A program made the translations under genes and the position numbers. This document shows, piece by piece, positions 36,440 to 44,714 of a DNA stretch of 64,000 bases (position 1 is the first letter of the stretch; every line of letters begins with the position of its first letter). The notes below the pieces were generated by a model. It was not told where the DNA came from. It did not search any database and saw nothing but the letters and a program-made list of their open reading frames with translations. This DNA comes from Nectonema munidae (lineage: Eukaryota; Nematomorpha; Nectonematoida; Nectonematidae). Location: NCBI GenBank assembly GCA_030549495.1, contig JAUIRK010000069.1, positions 434,001 to 498,000 of the forward strand. Direction: 5' to 3'.

Positions 36440-39400
36440 AAAAAAAAAAAAAAAAAAAAAAAACAAAAAAAAAAAAAAAAAAAAAATTTTCCACAGCAAA
36501 TATAACCTTCCAAAACTTTCCGCGGCTGATGCTGTTGACATGAGCTTACCGTGACCGCCGGTCGTGCAAAAAAATAAACATGACGTAGAGTAAAAATCGT
36601 GAAGTAATTTATCCAGATCGTTCTCTTACAAGGTTCACCTCTTTGAGTGTGTCTTTTTACGGAAATAAATTGAAATCTTCGAAAAACTTTTCAAAATATT
36701 AATTTTTTTAAATATTTATAATAGTGTGATGTATTCTATTTTTATATTAAAGTAAATGTACCGTGAGGTGTTTTCATCGAAAATGCACAATGATCTACTT
36801 GTATCGAATTATGAGGAAAGCAGCCTTGATACGGTATCGAACCCAAGACCTTCAGTTATCGAATCCAGCATCTAACCACTCCTACTCACACCCCCTTTTT
36901 CATTCTATTAAAAATGAAAAATATAAAAATTATTTCTAAATAACTAAAGCACATTGAAATACTTTCCATTATTTTTACTTTGGTTTAAAGAACTCAGATT
37001 TCAGGAAGCGTTGAGAAGATTTGTAATCATTTCTCTTTATCTCATTAAGAATTCACACCCCCCAATTCAGTAAAGATATTTTGTATTATATTCGGTTGCC
37101 AGACAACCGTAAATTTTAAAGTTGGCAAAATGATAACTTATCTTAGTTCTATTTTTGCACCATATTTTGTTTATTGTCAAATTGAACTTTTGAGTTTTTT
37201 CCATATATATCTCAAAATTTACCATAAAATCTAAAAAGAGGAAGAGGGCGACTTTTAACCTTTCAATTTTTACATGCACATTTTTAACCTATATTGGTAT
37301 TATATTTTCTTGAAATACTTATTCTATCCCTAGTTTCTCACAAACGCCTTCGTCAAATGTGTCATCGCCTCAACATGAAAGAGTAGCTTCTAGTCCATTT
37401 TTCATGCACACTACAACTCCACCGATGTCACCGTTTTCCCTAAACTTGACGCAGCCCCAAGAAACTTCAAATTACATGCAGGAGTATCAACGATATTATT
37501 CCGCGTATTACGCTCATTGGTATGCATACTGAATTTAATTAGCCTTTGCTTCTTGTTGTTAATGGCCTCTCAAAGTTCAAAAAGTTATTGTCACTTTATC
37601 AAGTTTCCTAAATAGATAGAAGTGAGGTGGATTTGTTTGCACATTTAATAAATAGTGTTGAGATAGTAGTAGGCGTGAAGTAATTCTCAGAATCAGAAGC
37701 GAAAATGGAATTCATGTAGTGAATTTTTTTAGCAAATAGTTGAGCATTGTATAAGCCAGCATTAAAATGTTTTTCGAAAACTCACTTTTTACATAACAAT
37801 TTGATGTATTCAGAATTTCAACGAAAGCCAATCTTTTTCTAATATTGTATCTCAGATGAAAGATTATTTGTTTGAACTAAAGATAGAAGAATGCGCTATA
37901 AATCATTTTTCTTGTAAAATATGATCTGTTGAAGTAAATTTTTAGAAGGAATTTATTGAACTTAAATAAAATGAAGAATTTAAATTAAATGAAAAAGAAA
38001 ATTTAGATTTTGGGTATTTTATAAATTTTTTAGAATCTCACTGCACGATTTAAACAAAACGATCTAGGTTTAGAGTCTGATTAGTGATTGTTCAATTATA
38101 CGCATGTAAAATTTTTGAGTAACCGAATGGAAGTTTTTTTAAGGTTTTTTTTTGGGGTTTGGTTTTTTTAAGAAATTTTTTTCACACCACTCCTCTATAT
38201 GGGGAAAATTTTTTTTTTTTTAGTATATTTAATTTTTTTTTGGTTTATTTGAAATAAGCCATAACTTGGGTGCCTCTGAATCCGTTAGATTACGGCTATA
38301 TATCTGAAATATTTTTTAGAAATAAATGGGATCTGCCATTAAAACAAATCATCGTCGATTACCAAGTTATTTTAGTTTTTCTAATGTGATAGCATTAATC
38401 GCTCTTGACTTTAAGAAAAATTCTTTAATCGCCTCATCTTGTGCATGTTAAGCAATGCTATGCTTAATAGTATTTCACTTAAGCTTAAATTGATATTATT
38501 ATTATATCGATGGTCGTTTATTACCGAATTCCAAATTTTGTCCAGTCAACCGCTTCGATCTCTATAAAATAGCCATCTACCGATGATTTTTACTATTAAA
38601 ATTTGTTCCTCAATGAGCATAATAGTTGACAAGGGCTTAACCAATTTCTAAATGGCACTTAATTTGTAAAATTTAGACCTTTTATAGTTGGGGTTAGGAT
38701 TATAGTAGAATTAGCACTGTTACTGTTAAGATCCAGGTTAGGTTTAGCGCTAACACAATCGTACACCCATACATTACTACATTCTTGACACAAACTTTCT
38801 TATTTATTTGTATTAATACACGTCGGACACAAAAAACATCTAGACCCTATATATATATATATACATACATACAGAGCCTTGCTAACCCTTACACTAAAAA
38901 ACTTAAATCTCAAAAACAGCGCCGTATAGCCAAAACATAGACACAGATTTTCACAATGCACATGAGGCATGGACCTTTTAGATCACTGTCTTTTTTCTTT
39001 TAAGTATGAGCTGTATGAATTTGATGAATAACAACTCATCAGTCCAAAGCAGCGCATCACTTGCCAGTGCTCAGCAACAACTTGCACAAACGGAGCCTCC
39101 TTCTTCTCTCCTCTCCTCCTTCTTGAATGCCGTCTCTTCTAACGTTAATTTGAATAATGACTCTTCAAACGATGACTCAGGTTTTGCTTTCATTTACTCA
39201 TCCGCTCTTTCGAAATTGAGGAATCAACGCTTCTTTATTTTTTTTTCAATTTATACGCAACTTGCACCCAGGTAAATTTGAATTATGACACCTTTTTGCC
39301 CTCACCTCAGAATTACTCTTTCAATCGGGATTCGAAAAAGAGCAAAACTGAGAAGTTTATATCTTCATTTTAAATTAAGATAAACCTTCATTCAACTCAG

Positions 39401-42400
39401 TTAAGACTTTTAAAATTCTTTATTTCGACATTTTTTACGATTTAGCAGGCTTTAACCCGTTAACACGACCAGAATAATCAGACGATATCTAATGTAAAGC
39501 AGAAGATTTGTATTAAAGAGCATTGATAAACGCAGACGATTTTATTTTTGTAAAATCGACATATGTTGACTGTGGTCGATAACCGGTTAAATTGAGATCA
39601 GCCATGAATAATATGACTAACATTTTTCAGAGCGTAATGATTTTAAATCAAAAGTTTTTGATCGATGCATATTACTTTTTATATATGTTAAAAATAGTTA
39701 CTAAAATGACTTCAAAGATGAAATTATTGTCATGATCAATGCTTTATTAACCCATTAAGTCCCAATGCTCTCATTTGGGAACATAAGTAATTTCATCTTC
39801 GTCTGTTTTTTTCAATGACTTTGAATATAAATCGTCTGCGTTTTTTAGATATCGTCTGATTTCTATGGTACTTAATGGGTTAATGTGCAGTCAAGGAGAA
39901 AATCAAAATAAATAATTAAGAGCTAAAACTCGTCCGGCTCAAGTTATTATTAGTAGAAATGATTGTTTTATGGGGCATACCGCGTTTGAAGCTAAATCCT
40001 TTGCTACACCAGACTACAATCAACTAGTTGACTATACCGCGTTCTAAATTTTAACATCTGGTCAATTGCAAACTTGATATCAGATAAGCATGAGAAAGAT
40101 TTATTTATTCTTGTCTTGATGGAGGATGAGTAGGTAGATTGATTGAAATTGAAACAATAAATGCCAAAGTTGACTCAAACTCACTTCTTCAGAACATCTT
40201 CTTACGACAATCTAAGATTATTTAATTTGAACTTTTAGTTGAACTATAAGTAAAGAATGTTTACTTCTGTTTGCAAACTCAGCAGCATTTAGAATCAAAG
40301 ACATAAATCTAAATAACTTTGCCTAACACCTCAATCAATCAATAATTTATTTAAGTCAGGTGTTTGCCTTTTTAAAAGGGGTTTCTGACTGTCACACCAA
40401 AAGAACAACCTGTGTCTCCACTTCTTCCTGTCAAAAGCATCTTCCACCTTCAGCCCTAACTCTTTACCATCCTTCATTGTCTTTTTTCTCTCCAACTTCA
40501 CTTTGGGCGCCCTTTTTTCGTTTAACTTTAACTTCAAAATTACAGGCTTGTTTTATTGCTTCATTATCTGCCTTTCTTAAAACATGGTCTGGCCACCCAC
40601 ATAATTCACAATATTCTCTCCAATGCCTAGTTCCTCCATAAGTTTATCAGCGCTTATTTTTTAGTCTTTATTGTGTTTGTCTCCAAGTAAACATACTTGA
40701 TTCAACACCAAGCTTTAGTAATGAGACTCAGTATTAAAGATACTTAATCTGTTACTAACTTCTACACGACGAATTTCGTGAATGTATTGAAATAAAAATT
40801 TTACAATAATGTATTTATATTTTTATCATATTGCGCGCCAAGATTTATTCTTTTTCACTTTCTTGTAGACAACAACAATGCGGATGTATCCAATTCTGAA
40901 AATGAAGAGGTGAATGATGGCGCCGGCGTTCAGAATAGAATTTGGGTAAACGCTGCTGTTCCCTCTAATTTGGCCACATTTTTTAAGTTTCTTCTAAAGA
41001 TTTGCATCCTCCTTTTTTTCTTCTCCTTCCGCCCCTCTACTTTCAGAATGGTTCTCATCTTTATTGTTGTTCCTCTTCTTTATTTGTAAGTTGCTTCTCA
41101 GAATACCTCTTCGTTGTTCCCTATAAGCTAAACCAATGCTTGCCAAAGTGACTGCTGTCCTATTTAGCATTTTTAGGGGTAGTAGTAAGCGCCTTGTAAT
41201 TTATAGAACATCTTTGCTATAAATTTCTTTATGAGATAGCTGACTATGGTTTGTTGCCGCAATTGTTAATAAAGAACGATGAAAGGGCATTTTAGATGTT
41301 GACCATTTTATTCATGTTACCCCTTCTATAATTTATTAGCCTCAATCAAATAGTATATTGCAGCTAAAATATCAAAATTACCATTTTAAAGAGCAATCCC
41401 TCATCTCTTTACTGGACCATATTTATTCAATAAATGTTTAAGGACTCATTTCATAATATATTACTTTAGGAGTTATTTTTAATAGTCCTTTTTCCAAAGG
41501 AAAAAATACTTCAAATAGTGTCTTCTCTATAAATTCTTTTTAATCATATTGAAAAATCATGATGTTCGCTCTATTTTTAATGATTTTACGGCTTATGTTA
41601 AAATATAGGAACTACCATTTCTAATTGATTACCCTGTGTTTTGGAATCACTAAAATAATAGTGTTTACGTTTAAAAGTTTGTTGAAATATTCTTCCAAAG
41701 AAGGAATGTTTTTTCAAATTAATTTTTTATATGCTTAAACTCTAGTATGCATAAAATTTTATTGTTTTAATTTTGTTAAAAACTTTTACTCCGATAAAAT
41801 TTAAACACCATGTTTAATATTTATACGCAATATATACCGTATAACGTACATAACCTTTAATCTAATAAAAACTTTTTTAAACCCAATAAATCCGAAATTT
41901 TTCATAGACGCTCAATAAAATCTTTTGAGAAATTACATAAAATGTATTTTCAGAAATTATTTAAAATAATATTCTGACGCTTCTAAAATTGATGTTGTGT
42001 CCCTTTTTATGGAAGATATTTTTTATCAAAGTTTTAAATGTAAATACCAATATTTTAATTACACCCAAAGCAGTTAATTTGTGATATATTAAAACATAAA
42101 AAGGTCACATTTTTGATTGATTGATTTTTGAATGGAAAATCTGTTTTTTCAATGAATTTTACAAGTGATTAATTTTTCAACACCTCTTATTTAAAAAAAA
42201 GCCAAATATGGCGTTATAACAGAATTACGCTGTACAAAAATATCGATTTATCTCTATTCAGTTTTTTAGAAACATTCTAGTTTCTAAAAGTTTATTATAT
42301 TTGATTTATATGCAAAGAAGTATTGATGATAATTTTATTCCACTAATAGAACCCTTAAGTTATATATTATTATCTGTGTGTCCATTGTTCTAAGGTTAAA

Positions 42401-44451
42401 ATTCTGATTCGATAACTGGTTTTATTTGCCTTTCAAATTCGAATGCTGTCTTGAAGAAACGTTTCCAAGCTTAGTTAGCAAAAGATAAAAAAAACTGTCA
42501 AAGCTACATGTGAGCCTGAGCCAAGTCTCACTTAAAAAATTAAGTACACTATCTAATCAAAAAAGTGTATTAGAATTTTTAACAGATTTATGAAGCTAAA
42601 AAATGTTAACGTATCCTACTATAATTAACTTGGAGTAATCAGAAAATTAAAAATTTAGTAGCGTCCATTTTAATTTTTTTCTACTTTTAATTTTTCATCT
42701 TCCACAATTTGGTGCCATCTTCCATTTTAAAAGGTCTCGTCTATTTGATTCCGTGAGTTTGTTTTGTGGCAGGGGTAGCGAAATCCCCTTCTGCTCGCCA
42801 ATTTACGCCCGAAAGAGTTTTTTTATAGTGCCTCTCCTCTGATATACCCGTATGTAAAAAATGAAGTAAATTTTCACTTATTAAATTGTATTATCTCATA
42901 GTTAGATTCATATATTTAAAAAAACGTTGGTGAATTTTTAACTTAGAATTAGACCCTTTGCTTGGTATGAATCTTTCAAGACAAATCGTCTAATTAATTC
43001 TTCAATCACACAAAACCAAACTGAAAGTATACCTCTTTTAAATACAAAAATAAGATTATATAGGGCCTCTCCAATAAGAAAATATTTCTACTTTTGTAAC
43101 GGGAATGAAACTTCTTGATTGGTTTACTTTTGATGTGATATACCAGATTTACACAGGTTCAAGAGTTGGCATTTGTAATCCGTACGCTGACCTTGATTTG
43201 GCCGAAAAGTGGTCAATTAAAGGCAACTTTTGTATATAATTATTTTTTATATTTTGACTTAATGACCTGCAGTGTCTAAATATAGAAAAAAGAATTACCT
43301 TCAAAATGTTACTTTATTTTTCAAAGGCTCAATAAATATCAACAACCTTTTGGTATTGCAAAATACATTGAACCAAGTAAAACTCACAAGTTAAGGCAAC
43401 TGCTTTCCAAAATGATTATTTTCTGTACTCTGGTTCAAAATGATCAAATTAGATCTCTCTTTCAGAAGAAAGTATGTTCGAAAAAAACTGAAAACCATTT
43501 CTTTACATCTTATGATTTTTTTGTTCTTGATTTAACTTTTTATTGAAAAATATGTTTATTTCCGCTCTCTTTTTTATAGTGTCACTGCACTGGTTTTATG
43601 TACAATGGGTGGCCGGTAAATTCCACCACGGTATATTTCACCATGGTAAGTTGCATTACGGGAAATATTGGAATATTACCGTGACTTAGATGTTTGCAAC
43701 AACTAAGCTTGAATGATAGGTTACACACACACAGTGGTGGAATTTTGTCTGTGTGTGTGCGCGTGCGCGCGTAAACGTAAAAGAGCTTAAAAGTCGTAAA
43801 CACAAGCTTAGTTCACGGTAATATTCCCCTTAATGCAACTTACCATGGTGGAATTTACCGGCCACCCATTGTACCTACTGTATGAAACAGCTGAGTTTAC
43901 ACTTTAAAAAATTCATTCATATAAATATTTTAATAAATGACTCAAAACTTCAAAAAAATCCACTATTTTGGTTTTTTGTAATTTTGTTTACACTCTTAAT
44001 TATTAAAATGTAGGAAATAATGTTAACGTATTAACGCCATCTAAGTGGAATAATTTCTTAAAAAACATTTTCTACCATTTAAGATATCAAAATGGATACA
44101 TTGGCATAAGAATTGGTTATAGCGTTCGCTTGCCTAATTTTCTCCACACGCACACACCGTCTCCACTACCTTCTAGAAGGGTATACTTTCTCCGTTTTTT
44201 CTATTGAACCAAATAAATCAAATGTTTGTTTGATTCAGGATAGCACTGCTCCTCCACCCACCGAAACCGCTACTCCTGAAACACGCGATACGAATAACAT
44301 GATCACTTCTCGAATTCAAAAGGCCATAGGTATCCTGAATCATTTCTTTTCATCCTTCTGCTCCTTGCTTGTTTTCCTGGAAAATATTTGTGTCACCTTC
44401 ATCACTTCCCTTTTTCCAGAAAATCATAATGAAGCTCTGAATTTGAACTAA
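23731..44451 (+). CDS. HERPUD: HERPUD/HERP homologue (ER-membrane ubiquitin-like protein of ERAD), at least eight exons
   Basis: HERP proteins sit in the ER membrane with both ends in the cytosol and help assemble the HRD1/Derlin ubiquitin-ligase complex; vertebrate HERPUD1 is induced by ER stress. Exons: 23731-23865, 29975-30055, 33363-33452, 34429-34523, 37334-37519, 39005-39180, 40869-41085, 44239-44451. The UBL domain spans exons 1-3 (VTLIFKTPN; KPENQKIIYSGKILTD; HTMHLVCKTDMP), matching human HERP in order. A Tyr-rich stretch (QEYQRYYSAYYAHW) matches the family's YARQYYMQY region. Exon 7 gives NRIW, then the hydrophobic membrane part. Exon 8 ends FITSLFPENHNEALNLN, like the family's SLLPE ending. 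Total about 396-404 residues, versus 391 in human. Phases fit at every junction except 7/8, where a 3n+1 exon seems to be missing. I saw no ER-stress element upstream. Confidence 0.93.
24090..24211. mobile_element. TTAA mini-element E1
   Basis: TTAA at both ends; right arm decayed. It has the perfect 14-bp palindrome TCGACATATGTCGA followed by CGTCTG, CTTCTG and CGTCTG at 32- and 21-bp spacing. HERPUD intron 1. Confidence 0.7.
24463..24590. mobile_element. TTAA mini-element E2
   Basis: Ends TTAACTCTTTGAGGA and TCCTCAAAGGCTTAA pair. There is a palindrome ACACCGGTGT near the left arm. The core is an inverted pair, ATAATCGTCTGCTT and AAGCAGACGATTAT. Confidence 0.85.
24767..24896. mobile_element. 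TTAA mini-element E3
   Basis: Left end TTAACCCATTAATTCCCAAT with palindrome TCCCATTTGGGA, then CGTCTG/CGTCTT/CGTCTG. The right arm is degraded. Closest to E10. Confidence 0.75.
25037..25499. mobile_element. Fold-back (long palindrome) element, copy B
   Basis: Arms of about 200 bp, centred near 25240, read as reverse complements (TTCGTCCAAATCTTTAATGC versus GCATTAAAGATTTGGACGAA). The right end GTCATGCCCCTAATATTA matches the complement of copy A's left end. The outer left arm is missing. The flank at 25524-25606 is shared with copy A. Confidence 0.8.
25607..27260. other. HERPUD intron 1, middle part: nothing recognised
   Basis: AT-rich. A 131-codon open frame at 26387-26782 is rich in Lys, Ile, Leu and Phe and shows no family similarity I recognise; it is not supported as a gene. 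Confidence 0.4.
27261..27366. mobile_element. TTAA mini-element E4
   Basis: TTAACAACCAGAG (27269) pairs with CTCTCGTTGTTAA. It has a GTCGAC palindrome, then CGTATG, CGTCTG and CGTCTG. Its right TTAA is also the left TTAA of E5. Similarity to E7 suggests the true left end may be 27261. Confidence 0.75.
27363..27492. mobile_element. TTAA mini-element E5
   Basis: Arms TTAACCCTTTGAGGACC and GGTCTTCAAAGGGTTAA pair. There is a palindrome GGGACACCAGTGTCCC, then CGTCTGCTTT with an inverted AAAGCAGACG. Same subfamily as E2. Confidence 0.88.
27537..27624. mobile_element. Short TTAA mini-element E6 (possible deletion form)
   Basis: 88 bp from TTAACCCTTCCCTG to ACTAAATGGGTTAA with a single TTCGTCTAC core word. 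The arms pair only over the outer bases, so membership is likely but less certain. Confidence 0.55.
28161..28287. mobile_element. TTAA mini-element E7 (reverse orientation)
   Basis: Arms TTAACCCGTTATCGGCCACA and TGTGGTCGATAACCGGTTAA pair. CAGACGAT appears twice, with an AGAAGAT variant between. Same subfamily as E9 and E1. Confidence 0.88.
28612..29422. mobile_element. Outer hAT element interrupted by a second hAT
   Basis: The 8-bp repeats TCCTAGAC at 28604-28611 and 29423-29430 flank ends CAGCGTTTTTCAAACT and AGTTTGAAAACTC. Without the insert and one copy of its target duplication, the outer element is only about 190 bp, so it is a miniature element. Confidence 0.85.
28773..29388. mobile_element. 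Inner hAT element nested in the outer one
   Basis: The 8-bp repeats CACTAAAG at 28765-28772 and 29389-29396 enclose CAGGCATGTCAAACTC and GCATGTTTGACATGGCTC, an end type widespread in animal hATs. It is GC-rich near both ends and AT-rich inside, with no transposase. Confidence 0.88.
29595..29748 (-). mobile_element. tRNA-derived SINE, diverged copy
   Basis: On the minus strand a B-box-like GGTTCAATCCTGCATC lies about 40 bases after an A-box-like TGGT block, with a shared tail CGATGAAAACACTCCACGG. It is the most diverged of four copies. HERPUD intron 1. Confidence 0.65.
29975..30055 (+). CDS. HERPUD: HERPUD exon 2 (UBL core)
   Basis: 27 codons, phase 0 at both ends. It codes KPENQKIIYSGKILTD and then ILKDVLKLN, matching human PEDQRLIYSGKLL and CLRDLL. 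Acceptor CATATTTTAG, donor GTAATT. Confidence 0.93.
31157..31294. mobile_element. TTAA mini-element E8
   Basis: 17-bp perfect arms AACCTTTTCGTGACCAG and CTGGTCACGAAAAGGTT. TTAA is intact on the right; the left reads ATAA. There is a perfect 18-bp palindrome TGTATCATATATGATACA, then CGTCTG, CTTCTG and CGTCTG at 33 and 21 bp. HERPUD intron 2. Confidence 0.9.
31295..33362. other. Rest of HERPUD intron 2
   Basis: AT-rich. No element or exon recognised. Confidence 0.4.
33363..33452 (+). CDS. HERPUD: HERPUD exon 3 (end of UBL domain)
   Basis: 30 codons, phase 0 at both ends. It codes RELEEKDKIHTMHLVCKTDM, like human QEKRHVLHLVCN. Acceptor CTTTTTCAG, donor GTAAAT. Confidence 0.92.
34429..34523 (+). 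CDS. HERPUD: HERPUD exon 4 (polar linker)
   Basis: Acceptor TATATTCAAG, donor AT/GTAATC. It codes a Ser/Gln-rich linker (NEATTSSQQSLQDNLGRSET), the low-complexity region that follows the UBL in HERPs. It ends in phase 2. Confidence 0.75.
34880..35260 (-). pseudogene. Unassigned protein relic in HERPUD intron 4
   Basis: On the minus strand two overlapping frames each give normal-looking protein: VYLGQPVMDPEKEKIWQSKS in one, and KKAMNRYWKGKRWHFVKKKS further on in the other. They look like one broken coding sequence, perhaps from a mobile element. I do not recognise the family. Confidence 0.35.
35822..36486. repeat. Extreme poly-T / poly-A low-complexity tract
   Basis: About 560 bases dominated by T runs with G or C blocks, then a short AT spacer and about 90 bases of almost pure A. 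T-run facing A-run makes a long potential hairpin. The ragged G/C inserts look like consensus noise, so part may be an assembly or sequencing artefact. Translated Phe-rich open frames here are spurious. Confidence 0.85.
36751..36895 (-). mobile_element. tRNA-derived SINE copy
   Basis: Minus strand: GGGTGTGAG-type head, TGGTTAGATGCTGGATTCGA, B box GGGTTCGATACC, then the shared tail ending ACCTCACGGTAC. HERPUD intron 4. Confidence 0.75.
37334..37519 (+). CDS. HERPUD: HERPUD exon 5 (linker and Tyr-rich segment)
   Basis: Acceptor TATCCCTAG, donor TG/GTATGC. It codes a Pro/Ser/Thr-rich stretch and then NYMQEYQRYYSAYYAH, matching the IYARQYYMQYLAA region of vertebrate HERPs. Phase 2 in, phase 2 out. 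Confidence 0.88.
38132..38225. repeat. Second T/G-run low-complexity tract
   Basis: Runs of T broken by GGGG, like the tract at 35.8-36.5 kb but shorter. Confidence 0.6.
38618..38855. repeat. Dispersed repeat, copy 1 (second copy at 63065-63306)
   Basis: Shared words include ATAATAGTTG, AATTTCTAAATG, a GGGGTTAGG/GGTTAGGTTT block and CTTGACACAAACTTTC with TTATTTGTATTAATACACG. The GGTTAGG words are part of this repeat, not a telomeric array. Confidence 0.75.
39005..39180 (+). CDS. HERPUD: HERPUD exon 6 (Asn/Ser/Gln linker)
   Basis: Acceptor CTTTTAAG, donor ACTCAG/GTTTTG. It codes MNLMNNNSSVQSSASLASAQ and then an acidic Asn-rich end. GC content is higher than the flanking introns. Phase 2 in, phase 1 out. 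Confidence 0.82.
39452..39590. mobile_element. TTAA mini-element E9 (reverse orientation)
   Basis: Left end TTAACCCGTTAACACGACCA and right end GTGGTCGATAACCGGTTAA. It has CAGACGAT twice and the near-palindrome TCGACATATGTTGA beside the right arm. HERPUD intron 6. Confidence 0.88.
39747..39883. mobile_element. TTAA mini-element E10
   Basis: Arms TTAACCCATTAAGTCC and TACTTAATGGGTTAA pair. It has palindrome-like TCTCATTTGGGA, then three CGTCTG words at 33 and 20 bp. HERPUD intron 6, 157 bp after E9. Confidence 0.9.
40330..40640 (-). pseudogene. LINE open-reading-frame 3' end relic
   Basis: Minus strand. KELGLKVEDAFDRKKWRHRL is the kind of ending seen at the C terminus of several LINE polyproteins, where a D-R-x-x-W motif is typical. 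An upstream part in another frame gives REYCELCGWPDHVLRKADN. Short, broken and 5'-truncated; HERPUD intron 6. Confidence 0.5.
40869..41085 (+). CDS. HERPUD: HERPUD exon 7 (membrane region)
   Basis: Acceptor TTTCTTGTAG, donor TATTT/GTAAGT. It codes an acidic stretch, NRIW, then ATFFKFLLKICILLFFF and STFRMVLIFIVVPLLY, the hydrophobic pair that anchors HERP in the ER membrane. Phase 1 in; it ends with two bases of a codon. An internal GTAAAC...TTTCAG pair (40946-41046) would remove the membrane part and was not preferred. Confidence 0.85.
41086..42828. other. HERPUD intron 7, first part
   Basis: AT-rich. No element recognised. Confidence 0.4.
42829..42853 (+). CDS. HERPUD: Candidate 25-nt HERPUD microexon between exons 7 and 8
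   Basis: Acceptor GAGTTTTTTTATAG and donor GTAAAA bracket 25 bases. They would add FASPLIYPY and restore the frame from exon 7 (phase 2) to exon 8 (phase 0). Vertebrate HERP has a similar aromatic stretch (HHVGWFPF) here. It is chosen mainly because length and phase fit, so it is tentative. Confidence 0.3.
43600..43874. mobile_element. Inverted-repeat miniature transposon
   Basis: GTACAATGGGTGGCCGGTAA at the left is mirrored by TTACCGGCCACCCATTGTAC at the right. The inner arms also pair (CCATGGTAAGTTGCATTA), so about 60-90 bp of each side fold back. A TG/CG-rich spacer lies inside. HERPUD intron 7. Confidence 0.85.
44239..44451 (+). CDS. HERPUD: HERPUD exon 8 (C terminus)
   Basis: Acceptor TTGTTTGATTCAG; stop TAA at 44449-44451. 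It codes a Pro/Thr-rich linker and then FCSLLVFLENICVTFITSLF and PENHNEALNLN, matching the end of human HERP (VFKTFFASLLPEGPP). An internal GTATCC...CCAG pair of 90 bases exists, but the family match lies inside it, so it is read as coding. Confidence 0.85.
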   Translation, partial: DSTAPPPTETATPETRDTNNMITSRIQKAIGILNHFFSSFCSLLVFLENICVTFITSLFPENHNEALNLN

Positions 44452-44708
44452 CACATTATTTATTATGCATCCTCTAATTTCTTAATCCTACTCATATTTA
44501 TTATATATATATGTGTGTGTGTGTATGTATGGAATAAGTAATCACATCTTAATAATGCTTTTTTATAACACGGTATAGTTCTATTTTTATGTGAAACGTA
44601 TATTTACACACTTTCGTTACTAAATGGATTAATATCCGCAACGTATATAATATGTCTTTATATATTTCCAGCACATAGAACACCAACTTTTGATATGTGC
44701 TTGATTTT

Positions 44709-44714
44709 AATAAA
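44709..44714 (+). terminator. Candidate polyadenylation signal of HERPUD
   Basis: AATAAA 258 bases past the stop codon; the stretch between looks like 3' UTR. Confidence 0.45.

Noticed and set aside
38680-38740. Interstitial telomere
   Set aside because: GGTTAGG words are few, irregular and embedded in a dispersed repeat.
40946-41046. Mini-intron inside HERPUD exon 7
   Set aside because: GTAAAC...TTTCAG would delete the hydrophobic membrane segment that matches the family. Kept only as a possible alternative isoform.
44330-44419. 90-nt intron inside HERPUD exon 8
   Set aside because: The family-like SLFPE ending spans it, so it is read as coding.
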